Shown here: one piece after another, positions 54,683-64,000 of the stretch
Position numbering within the stretch: the first letter of the stretch is position 1
How the letters are laid out: each line of letters opens with the position of its first letter
DNA from: Bacteroidota bacterium
GTDB lineage: Bacteria > Bacteroidota > Bacteroidia > AKYH767-A > 2013-40CM-41-45
Direction of reading: 5' to 3'
Assembly (NCBI GenBank): GCA_016711505.1
Contig: JADJSV010000004.1
Location: 62,001-126,000, forward strand
Length of the DNA: 64,000 nt
The notes under the pieces: generated by a model
What the model was told of the DNA's origin: nothing
The model's database searches: none
Seen by the model: only the letters and a program-made list of their open reading frames with translations
Position numbers and translations under genes: made by a program

Positions 54683-54783
54683 TTGTTAAAATTATCTCTG
54701 TTCAAAGTGATGAATTTTATTGAAAGAACCAAATTGGCGGTCTTAAATTATTTAATTACTTTTCAAAAGTCAAAAAAAATAAA

Positions 54784-56412
54784 ATGAAAAAAAGTTTACT
54801 ACTTATTCTATTCGCTCTACTAATTAGTTCAATTTCAAGAGCTCAGGTTAACGGATCGGCCTTGCTTTGTCCGGGGTTTGTATACACTTACACAGCAAAT
54901 ATTTCCGGTGCGGTCACATACAACTGGACTACTCCGGTAGGGTGGCAGATAATTTCAGGACAAGGAACATCTCAAATTGAAGTCATGTGCAATGTTAATG
55001 AAGGTGATATCTGTGCTGATGGATTTGATGGCGGTGGAATTTTCATAGCGCAAAATTGTCTGACAGCAAGTTGGGGCGGTAATGGTGATGGTTGGGACGC
55101 AATAAAAACTTCCATCGGTTCATGTATATGTGCGCCTTATTCAATTTCAGTACAATCTAATGGCGGGAGTAGCCCTTGTGGTGGATGCGGAAGTGGAACG
55201 CTAAGTTCAAATGCAGTTTATGCAGTGTATGATTCTTTGCCGGGTGGAACTTTTCTCGGACTGGCAGATGGAATAACAACTTACCAACCAAATGATACGT
55301 CAGTCATAACACTTCATGTTTATCTGATTGATACTACATTGGGTCTCTCCAATGCCGTTCAGATTACCGGTGGAACTTGCGCAACAACGATCAACAATGC
55401 TGTTCAGCTTTTTCCTTGTAGTCCTCCGACAATTGTTGCAGATGTATTTCCTGATCCTGTTTGTCTCGGCGATACATTTACATTGAAAGAAAATTCCGGT
55501 CTTGGAACATTTCCAACTTATCAATGGAACACTTCCGATCCTGACATAACTTTTATCAGTGCAAACGGAGTTGACAGTATTTTGGGAACTTATAATTCTC
55601 CATCTCCGGGAAACCCGGTTATTACATTTACAGCATACGATGCTTTAGGTTGTTTGTATAGTGGTGCGATTGCGATTGATGTAATAAACTGCATTGCTCC
55701 GCCTGTCGCAAATTTTGCAGTGGATAAAGATTCAATTTGTCCTAATACGTGTGTGACCTTCACAAACCTTTCGACGGGTGCAATATCTTCGCAATGGATC
55801 TTCAATGGTGCAATTGTGGACTCCAGTAATTTAAATAACCCTGATCCTGTTTGTTATGCTGCACAAGGTCAGTATTCTGTTTCACTGATTGTTTCTAATG
55901 GGGGTGGCAGCGATACTTTGAATCTTTCAAACGTTGTTTATGTTTATCCTACGGCACCGGCTCAGAATATTACATTGATAAACGATACACTTTATTCAAA
56001 TCAGGGATTTGCGACTTATCAGTGGTTTTACAACAATAGCCTTATTGGTGGAGCGAATTCATATTTCTATCCTGCAACTCTGAATGGTGATTACACAGTA
56101 GTGAGTACTGACATTAATGGCTGTGAATCTACATTTGAAATACTGAATATAATTCTTAAAACCGATAAAGTCGGAAGTACAGGATTTTCAATTCATCCAA
56201 ATCCTGCAAGGAATGTTTTTACAATTCAAGTCAGTGATCACTTTAATTCAACTTGCGAAATATTAAATCAATTAGGTGAAATAGTTTTTGCAAAAAAACT
56301 TGATTCGAAACAAAATGAAATTTCAATCGATGAATTTTCTGCGGGTATTTATTTTGTAAGAATTTCTTCTGCTGATTATTTTACTACACAAAAGTTAATT
56401 GTTACCGAATAA
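54784..56412 (+). CDS. T9SS-secreted PKD/Ig-like protein
   Basis: 542 residues. Signal peptide (LLLILFALLISSISRAQ). PKD/Ig-like modules (NGSALLCPGFVYTYTANISGAVTYNWTTPVGW; VANFAVDKDSICPNTCVTFTNLSTGAISSQWIF; NGDYTVVSTDINGCEST), a Cys-rich glycine segment (GGSSPCGGCGSGT) and a T9SS sorting domain (FSIHPNPARNVFTIQVSD ... GIYFVRISSADYFTTQKLIVTE). No catalytic motif; probably a surface or matrix protein. Ends 15 bp before the M2 peptidase gene, which is on the same strand. Confidence 0.85.
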   Translation: MKKSLLLILFALLISSISRAQVNGSALLCPGFVYTYTANISGAVTYNWTTPVGWQIISGQGTSQIEVMCNVNEGDICADGFDGGGIFIAQNCLTASWGGNGDGWDAIKTSIGSCICAPYSISVQSNGGSSPCGGCGSGTLSSNAVYAVYDSLPGGTFLGLADGITTYQPNDTSVITLHVYLIDTTLGLSNAVQITGGTCATTINNAVQLFPCSPPTIVADVFPDPVCLGDTFTLKENSGLGTFPTYQWNTSDPDITFISANGVDSILGTYNSPSPGNPVITFTAYDALGCLYSGAIAIDVINCIAPPVANFAVDKDSICPNTCVTFTNLSTGAISSQWIFNGAIVDSSNLNNPDPVCYAAQGQYSVSLIVSNGGGSDTLNLSNVVYVYPTAPAQNITLINDTLYSNQGFATYQWFYNNSLIGGANSYFYPATLNGDYTVVSTDINGCESTFEILNIILKTDKVGSTGFSIHPNPARNVFTIQVSDHFNSTCEILNQLGEIVFAKKLDSKQNEISIDEFSAGIYFVRISSADYFTTQKLIVTE

Positions 56413-56427
56413 AAAAAATAAACTCCA

Positions 56428-58248
56428 ATGAATGTAACTCAAATCAGAATGCGATACTTCCTTTCATTTTTATCAGTGATCCTGCTTGCAGCTTGTGGTG
56501 GTGGAAAGGAAGAACGGATCAAAGAAGTTCAGGTATACCTCGACGCCTATAACAAAAAGTATCAGGAACTTTACACTGCAAGTGCTGCCGGACAATGGCA
56601 GGTCAATACACACATTGTGGAAGGTGATACAATGAATGCCTATAATTCCGGACTGGCTGATCAGGCAATGGCAAAGTATACAGGCAGTAATGAGAATGTT
56701 GAGAAAGCGAAAAGTTATATGAAATGGGAGAGTGAATTACTTCCAATTCAGGTGCGACAACTGAAAAAGATTCTTTATCTGGCTGCTGGAAATCCTGAGT
56801 CTGCTGATAAGGAAGTAAAGGAATTGATCAAAGCCGGAACTGCACAAACAGAAAAGCTTTACGGATATAAGTTTAAACTGGAAGGAAAAGAAATTACTCC
56901 AAACGATATCGATTCACTTTTATCACATGCAACGGATACAACAATCCGGCGAAAAGCCTGGGAAGCTTCCAAAGAAATTGGTAAAGAACTAAAACCGGGC
57001 TTGATGAATCTGGTCGGCTTGAGAAATAAAGTAGTTCAGGGACTTGGTTATCCTGATTACTTCACTTACATGGTTTCTGATTATGGAATGACAAAGGATG
57101 AAATGATGGCAATGTTGAAAAAATTCAACAAAGAACTTTATCCGCTTTTCAATGAGCTGCACACTTACATGAGATATGAACTTGCAAAAAAATATAAGGC
57201 AAAAGAAGTTCCTGATTTTATTCCTGCTCAATGGTTAAGTAATCGTTGGGGACAAGACTGGAGTGAAATGGTTACTGTAGAAGGATTGAATCTTGATAGT
57301 TCGTTGAAGAGTAAAGATGCAGAATGGGTAGCTAAACAGGGTGAGAAATTTTATGTATCGTTAGGCTTTCCTCAGTTACCACCGGTGTTCTGGGAAAAAT
57401 CAAGTTTGTATCCAGTGGCAAAAGATGCCGGATTTAAAAAGAATACACATGCATCTGCATGGCATATGGATCTTGAAAAATCTGTTCGTTGTTTGATGTC
57501 AATTGTTCCAAATTCTCAATGGTATGAAACTGTTCATCATGAATACGGACACATTTATTATTATTTAACTTACAGTAATCCTGATGTTCCTATACTGCTT
57601 CGTGAAGGAGCGAACAGAGCATATCATGAAGCTCTGGGAAGTATGATGGGACTTGCAGCGATGCAAAAACAATTTGCTGCAGGTTTAGGGTTAGTTGATT
57701 CGACAACGAAGATCGATGAAACAAAACAACTCCTTAAAGATGCATTGAATTATGTTGTTTTCATTCCATGGAGTGCAGGAACGATGAGTAACTTTGAACA
57801 TGATCTTTATTCTAAAAATTTACCTCCTGATCAATGGAATAAAAGATGGTGGGAATTAGCAAAAATGTATCAGGGAATTGTTCCGCCGACAGATCGTTCA
57901 GAAGATTATTGTGATCCTGCAACAAAGACTCACATCAATGATGATCCTGCAGGTTACTATGATTATGCAATTTCTTTCATTCTGTTATTTCAGATCCATG
58001 ATCATATTTCAAAAAATATTCTGCATCAGGATCCACACAACACAAATTATTTTGGACACAAGGAAGTTGGTGCATTCATACAGGAAATTATGAAACCCGG
58101 TAGCAGCGAAGACTGGAGAAAATTGCTGAAAGATAAAACCGGTGAAGACTTAAGCGCACGTGCAATGCTTGATTATTTTTCACCTCTAATGGGCTGGCTG
58201 AAGGAACAAAATAAAGGGAGAAAATATACAATGGTGGAGGTTCAATAA
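56428..58248 (+). CDS. M2-family peptidyl-dipeptidase (ACE-like) lipoprotein
   Basis: 606 residues from ATG 56428; ATG 56449 is a possible alternative. Lipoprotein signal FLSVILLAAC. Zinc motif HHEYGHIYYYL (HExxH, about residue 371) and the downstream Glu in REGANRAYHEALGSMMGLA are those of M2 metallopeptidases (ACE). The VKELIKAGTAQTEKLYGYKFKL and DEWAKQGEKFYVSLGFPQLPP-like parts also match. It removes C-terminal dipeptides from peptides, on the periplasmic face of a membrane. Intact. Its substrate in bacteria is not known. Confidence 0.95.
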   Translation: MNVTQIRMRYFLSFLSVILLAACGGGKEERIKEVQVYLDAYNKKYQELYTASAAGQWQVNTHIVEGDTMNAYNSGLADQAMAKYTGSNENVEKAKSYMKWESELLPIQVRQLKKILYLAAGNPESADKEVKELIKAGTAQTEKLYGYKFKLEGKEITPNDIDSLLSHATDTTIRRKAWEASKEIGKELKPGLMNLVGLRNKVVQGLGYPDYFTYMVSDYGMTKDEMMAMLKKFNKELYPLFNELHTYMRYELAKKYKAKEVPDFIPAQWLSNRWGQDWSEMVTVEGLNLDSSLKSKDAEWVAKQGEKFYVSLGFPQLPPVFWEKSSLYPVAKDAGFKKNTHASAWHMDLEKSVRCLMSIVPNSQWYETVHHEYGHIYYYLTYSNPDVPILLREGANRAYHEALGSMMGLAAMQKQFAAGLGLVDSTTKIDETKQLLKDALNYVVFIPWSAGTMSNFEHDLYSKNLPPDQWNKRWWELAKMYQGIVPPTDRSEDYCDPATKTHINDDPAGYYDYAISFILLFQIHDHISKNILHQDPHNTNYFGHKEVGAFIQEIMKPGSSEDWRKLLKDKTGEDLSARAMLDYFSPLMGWLKEQNKGRKYTMVEVQ

Positions 58249-58279
58249 ATATTTTTAAAGACCCGAACTACCTGATTTT

Positions 58280-58346
58280 AGCGGCCTTCGGCAGTGTTTT
58301 TGGAAAAATATTTTCCTGATACCCCTGTGAGAGCCGCTTTTTTTTT
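58280..58346 (+). terminator. Possible branched terminator after the M2 peptidase gene
   Basis: AGCGGC (58280) pairs with GCCGCT (58333) around an inner GGAAAA-TATTTTCC hairpin, followed by T9. The outer stem is short, so confidence is limited. The rest of 58249-58632 has no gene. Confidence 0.45.
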
Positions 58347-58632
58347 CTTTTCACCTTAACATTTGATTGTTAATATCTTGCCTATGAGAAAGGCTCTGAA
58401 CCCCTTGATTCTACTGGGATATTGCGATTTTATTGAAATTTTGCAGATACTTTAGATACAAAAAAAATCTCTGTAACCCGCTGCTGTTCATAACTTCAAG
58501 CCATTTTTCATTCACCATTTTATTTGTAGTATTTACCAAAATTAGGAGTCTAAATGAGTTTTTGTGATTAAATTTGATCCGAACCTGAAACCAAACAAAA
58601 TCATATTTAACCACACATTTACTAAAATTTAC

Positions 58633-61600
58633 ATGAACACATTTTTGAAAAAGGCTGTCGCACCGGCCCTGTTATTTTTATTGCTTAATCTGACTGGATT
58701 CTCCCAAATTGTAATCAATGAAATTTGTCCTTCAAATGTAAACACTATTCAAAATTCGAATGGTGATTATGATGATTGGATTGAATTGTATAATGCCGGA
58801 GGAAGTAGCGTGAATTTACAAGGCTATGGATTGACGGATGATATCACAAAACCTTTTCGTTTTACATTTCCATCATTCAGCCTTGGATCAGGAAAAGAGT
58901 TCTAGTTTTTGCTTCTGATTCAACAAGCAATGTTATCGTTGATCATTATGAGATGGCAGTGAATGGACTTTCTTCCTTCAAGTATAAATCAGGAAGTGCT
59001 TCATTGGATACCAACTGGAGAAATAATAGCTTCAACGATGGATCATGGTCATCAGGTAATGGTGGTATAGGTTTCGGTGATGGCGATGATAATACAACAA
59101 TATCAGCTACCGTTTCGGTAATGATGCGTAAAACATTTACAATTCCCGATACTTCACAGATATTGAAAGCAATTCTGATGATGGATTACGACGACGGATT
59201 TGTAGCCTATCTGAATGGAGTTGAAATTGCACGGTCAAATTTGAGTGGGTCGCCACGACCAAGTTGGAATACACTCGCATTATCATCGAATGAAGCACGT
59301 AACTATCGCGGCCTTCCAATCGATTCTTTTTTCATTGATCCCGTTTTATTAAAAACAATTATCCGTCAGGGAAGTAATGTCTTCACTGTAGAAACACATG
59401 ATGTTTCAGCGTCTTCAACAGACATGTCTTCCGAGCCATATCTGTTTTTTGGAATGAAGAGCACAGGCTTGACATTCAGTAATCCTCCATCGTGGTTTAA
59501 CTCGCCTGACAATGAATTTTTTAATGCAAAGTTCAAATTGACAAGGACCGGTGAAACGGTAACACTATTTAATCCGGGAGGATCAATTGCAAATCAAGTT
59601 ACGTTTCCGGCAGTAGATATAGATCATTCTTATGGCAGAAAACCTGACGGTGGAGTTAATTTTTGTTTGATGGCAACTCCAACACCTGAAACAAGTAATA
59701 ATTCAACTACATGTTATAATGGTTATGCAGGTACCGTAATTTTTAATAGACCTAGCGGCTTTTATAGTTCAACTCAGAACATAACTCTTACTTCAACTAT
59801 TCCCGGATCTACGATTCGTTATACAACAAACGGAAATGTTCCTAAGACTACTGACAGATTATATACCAGTGCAATTCAAGTAAGCAGTACAAAGACAATC
59901 CGAGCCCGTGTTTTCCTAAGCGGATATTTACCCGGACCGACGATCACAAATACTTATCTGATAAATGAAGATACACATCTGCCTGTTTTTTCAATTGTAA
60001 CTGACTCACTGAATTTGTGGGATTACAACACCGGGATATATGTAAAAGGTCCGAATGCAGAATCTGCATCTCCATACTTTGGAGCAAATTTCTGGCAAGA
60101 CTGGGCAAAGCCTGCTGCTGTAGAATTCTTTGATAAAAATCAAAACTCTATAGTCAAATTTGATTCTGATATTGAAATTTCAGGAAATTATTCAAGAGCG
60201 AAAGACCAGAAAAGTTTTGAGATCAAATTAAGCGACAGGTATGGTACGAGTGAGATCAATTATTCATTCTGGCCGGACAAACCTTATGTTGACAAGGTTG
60301 ACAAATTAATAATTCACAATGCAGGCACGGACTGGAATGTTGTTCATTTCCGCGATGGTTTAATGGAGAGAGTGATGAAGAATACCTATAGTGGTTATCT
60401 TTCTTCTGAACCTGCGATCATGTTCCTGAATGGTGCGTACTGGGGAGTTTATAATATTCGTGAGCATAATGATAATAACTGGATCAAAACTAATTACGGA
60501 CTTGATAAAGATGAAATAGATCTTTTGAGAGAAGGTGGTAGTACAATAGAAGTTAAAGAAGGAAGTGATGTTAGCTTCTGGGATATGTATAATTATGCAA
60601 CTTCTCAGAATGCAAGCAGTCAGGCCTATTATGATCATATTAATAGTGTGCTTGATCTGAAAAATTACGCAGATTATTTTATCGCTGAAACGTATTATAA
60701 CAATGGTGACTGGATAGGTGAGTGGACGAACAATATTAAATTGTGGCGACCAAATGCTCCTGGAAGTAAATGGAAATATTTATTGTATGATACAGATTAT
60801 GGTTGTGGCTTAAAAGGCAGTGTGAACGATAATCGTTTATCGATGGCTATTAATCCGGTTGCATTTTCTCATAGTTCAGAAATGTTTGATGCTATCCTTG
60901 ATAATCCGACTTTCAAAAGATATTTTATTAATCGGTATGCTGATCTTATAAATACAGCATATCTTCCATCGAATTTTAATGATGAAATAGATCACTTTCA
61001 GGATTTAACATCATTTGATATGGTGAATCATTTTGCAAAATGGGGTAGTAATACTTCCACATGGCAGTCGAATATTAACAGCATGAAATCGTTCATCAAT
61101 GCACGACCTGATAAAGCACGTGATTATATAAAATCGCAATTTTCTTTAGCAGCAAAAGTTACATTGACATTACAGTGCTCACCTGCAGGCTCAGGAAGAA
61201 TTGAGATCAGTACGATAACACCTACAAGTCTGCCTTGGTCAGGAGTTTATTTCAATGGAAATCCGGTAACGATTACAGCAATTCCTAATCCGGGATATAC
61301 CTTTGATCATTTCAGATCAAACGTTACTATTTCATCAAATAATTTCAATCAATCTGTTACTTACAACTTCACTGCAAATGATGTGATCACTGCTTACTTC
61401 ACAGGTTCAGCTGCTAGTCCGCAGGTAACGATCAGTGAATTTAATTACAATGCAGACTCGGCAGCAAATTCCGGTGACTGGATCGAATTATGGAATTACG
61501 GAAGTACTGCTTTAAATATTTCCGGTTGGAAATTAAAAGATGGTCAGGAAAATCACGTATTTGTTTTCCCTACAGGAACAGTGATTCCTGCTAATAGCTA

Positions 61601-64000
61601 TCTGGTAGTAGTAGAAGATTCATTAAAGTTCGATTCACAATTCCCTAACGTAAATAATTGGATCGGACAATTAGGATTTAATTTTTCAAATGGTGGCGAT
61701 GAAGTTCGGCTGTTTAAGTATGATGATAACTTACATCTTTCATTTACATATCAGGATAATGTGCCATGGCCTTATGAGGCTGATGGTGGTGGTTATACCT
61801 GTGAACTTGTAAACAGAACTGTAAGTTTGAATGATGGGTCAAATTGGTTTCCGGGTTGTTTAGGTGGTTCTCCGGGAAGAGCATATAGCGCTTCAATTTC
61901 TTCGACCGTAAGTATTTCAGGAAACACAACTATATGTACTGGTGACAACGCTACCTTGAATGTGACTAATGTTCCCGGATATACTTATCAGTGGAGAAGA
62001 AATAACGTTTCTATCCCGGGTGCAAATGCTGATAGTCTGATTGCAACTCTGGCAGGTAATTATACCGTCTCTGTCAGTGACGGAAGTTGTTCTGTTATGA
62101 CTCCTGCATTTACATTAACAGTTGTAACAACAACTGCAAATCCTGTTACAACTTCTGCATCATCTTGTGGTGCAAGTTCATTGACACTGACCGCTACGGC
62201 GTCTGATTCTATTTTCTGGTACGATGCTCCTAATGGTACAGAACTGGGATCCGGTGAAACTTTTATAACTCCGGTTTTAAATTCTACAACTACATATTAT
62301 GCACGCAGCAGTAGAAACTGTCCAAGTGGTTTTGTAAGTGCAGTAGCTACTATCACTCAGCAAGCTGCAACGCCATTGGTAAATGATGTTTTCCGTTGTG
62401 GTCCGGGTGCTGTAACTTTAACAGCATCTGATACGGCAACAATTCATTGGTACAATGCACCTACAGGTGGAGCACTTCTTGAAACGGGAAGCTCTTTCGT
62501 GACGAATATAATTCCTCATGATACTGTCTTCTATGTTGAAGCAGGAAATTACTGCCCAAGTCAACGTATAGAAGTTCATGTTACGATTAATACTACCGAT
62601 GAACCGATTGCAAACGATGTTTCCCGTTGTGGAACAGGAACTTTAACGCTGACGGCTACATCTTCTTCTCCTTTATTATGGTATTCAAGTGAATTCGGCG
62701 GTTCTTCTGTAGGTAGTGGTGCTTCTTGGACCACACCGTCGATGAGTGCGACTGATACTTTTTATGTTGAAGCAAACGGCGGTTGTGCAAGTACGAGAGT
62801 TCGCGTAATTGCAATAGTTTCGCCAATCCCGCCTGCACCAACTGCTTCCAATGTTACGATTTGCGGAACGGGTACAGTTGATCTGAATGCAATATCAACA
62901 GAACAGGTATATTGGTTCTCATCCGGTATCGGCGGAACATTACTTTACACAGGAACAACTTTTACGACTCCGGTACTTACGACTACAACAACATATTATA
63001 TCGAAGCAGGTTATACTTGCAGAAGTTCCCGAACTGCCGTGCAGGCAATTGTTTCTTCAGTTCCAGCCCCACCGGCAGCATCTGATGTTTCACGATGCGG
63101 CACCGGTACAGTAAATCTTCTTGCAAATTCTCCGGAATTAATTTCATGGTTTGATGCAGCAGTAGCAGGTAATCTTCTTGCTACCGGTGATGCATTTACG
63201 ACACCATCAATTTCTGTTACTACTCCTTACTATGCAGAAGCCGGAACAGCTTGTTTGAGCAGCCGGACAATGGTGAACGCTATCGTTGAGACGGTTCCTG
63301 CTCCTCCAACTGCATCCGATGTTTCGCGTTGTGGTAGTGGAACAGTAACTCTGAATGCAACATCCTCTCAGACGATCTATTGGTATGCCAATGCATCCGG
63401 TGGTTCGCCATTAGCAACGGGAGCTAGTTATACAACACCTTCGCTTTCTTCAAATACAACCTATTATGTTGAAACAGGAAACTCTTGCCGTAGTACACGA
63501 ATTCCTGTGCAGGCATTGATCACAAGTCAGCCTGCTGCGCCAAGTGTAGTGGATGGTGCCCGTTGTGGTTCCGGAACTGTTGTTCTTACTGCATCATCAC
63601 CAGCTGTTATCAATTGGTATGCAAATGCAAGCGGTGGTCCATCTTTAGGAACAGGATCAACTTTTACAACTCCTGTCATAAGCACTACAACAACATATTA
63701 TGCAGAAGCAGGAAGCGGTTGTAATAGTCCTCGTGTACCTGTTGAAGCAACAATTACTTCAGCACCGGTTGCACCGGTTGCAGCTAACGTTTCACGTTGT
63801 GGTCCGGGAACAGTAACGCTTAACGCTGTAGGAACACAAACAATAAACTGGTACAGTGCTCCAACAGGAGGAACTCTTCTGGCATCTTCTGCAAGTTATA
63901 CTACTCCTTCAATTTCATCAACAACTACTTATTATGTTGAACAAGGGGCAGGAAGTTGTCAATCCAGCAGAGTAGCTGTACAGGCAATAGTGAATTCAAT
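58633..64000 (+). CDS. CotH-kinase / lamin-tail / Ig-repeat surface protein (partial, frameshifted)
   Basis: Starts at ATG 58633 and is still open at the window end (>1,780 residues). A one-base gap in the A4 run at 58893-58896 splits it; adding one A turns GSGKEF-stop into GSGKRVLVFASDSTSN and the frame then stays open for 5 kb. Order: signal peptide (PALLFLLLNLTGFSQ); lamin-tail domain (INEICPSNV...DDWIELYNAGG); a beta-rich carbohydrate-binding-like part; chitobiase-C-like FYSSTQNITLTSTIPGSTIRYTTNG; CotH domain (FSIVTDSLNLWDYNTGIYVKG, NAGTDWNVVHFRDGLMERV, YLLYDTDYGCGL); a second lamin-tail domain (ISEFNYNADSAANSGDWIELWN); an Ig-like domain; then 78-residue Ig_7-type repeats from ~62,160. 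A surface adhesin or spore-coat-like kinase; the C-terminal sorting domain is beyond the window. Confidence 0.88.

Noticed and set aside
62887..63114. 75-codon plus-strand frame inside the Ig-repeat gene
   Set aside because: A shadow of the repeated CotH/Ig gene in another frame.

Overview
The window comes from a Bacteroidota chromosome (low GC, probably an environmental Sphingobacteriia/Chitinophagia-like lineage). The main signs are several large secreted proteins with type IX secretion (T9SS) C-terminal sorting domains, a GWxTD-domain protein, a TamL-type outer-membrane lipoprotein, the short Bacteroidota primary sigma factor, and promoters of the TTTG...TAnnTTTG type without obvious Shine-Dalgarno sites.

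Layout. 0-6 kb: a small secreted protein, a DinB/DUF1569-like protein, pyrR-pyrB, a STAS protein, a small T9SS protein and ribonuclease Z. 6.6-13.2 kb: a hybrid histidine kinase broken in two, two family 2 glycosyltransferases and a GWxTD protein. 13.9-17.6 kb: a secreted protein with nine fibronectin III domains and a phosphoesterase domain. 17.9-28.3 kb: an accessory, mostly minus-strand region with two SRPBCC proteins, a toxin-antitoxin pair, a membrane protein and a restriction cluster (a 'subunit M' protein, a GIY-YIG/helicase/adenine-methyltransferase polypeptide and a DUF262/DUF1524 GmrSD-like protein), next to tRNA-Ser(UGA). Almost every gene here is split by single-base indels. 28.9-35.4 kb: MFS transporter, CoA-binding protein, rplS, trmD, a coiled-coil secreted protein, an alanine/saccharopine dehydrogenase-like enzyme and rpe. 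35.7-43.6 kb: two tandem paralogous giant T9SS proteins. 44.8-50.9 kb: rpoD, pnp, rpsO, accD and class I fbaB. 51.2-64 kb: tamL, a FAD oxidoreductase, a T9SS protein, an M2 peptidase and a CotH/lamin-tail/Ig-repeat adhesin that runs off the end.

Two themes stand out. First, the intergenic space holds several families of palindromic repeats. One is a roughly 320-bp nested hairpin element with perfect 36-38 bp stems whose arms differ between copies yet stay exactly complementary. Another is a class of 'word' repeats (degenerate tandem 6-10 bp words such as GAAGTGAAAT, GGTCAAA, TTCAAAG, GAGTGGT), often laid out as the two arms of a large inverted repeat beside gene ends. Second, more than twenty one-base indels, nearly all in short homopolymers, split genes including the core gene fbaB. 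This points to residual long-read sequencing error, or to real slippage decay in the accessory region.

How the genes fit together: pyrimidine synthesis and its regulator (pyrR/pyrB), translation and RNA turnover (rplS, trmD, rpsO, pnp, rnz), central metabolism (fbaB, rpe, accD), envelope biogenesis (tamL, glycosyltransferases, GWxTD) and a secreted adhesin/hydrolase set using T9SS. All readings were made by eye from sequence and family knowledge; no database search was run.
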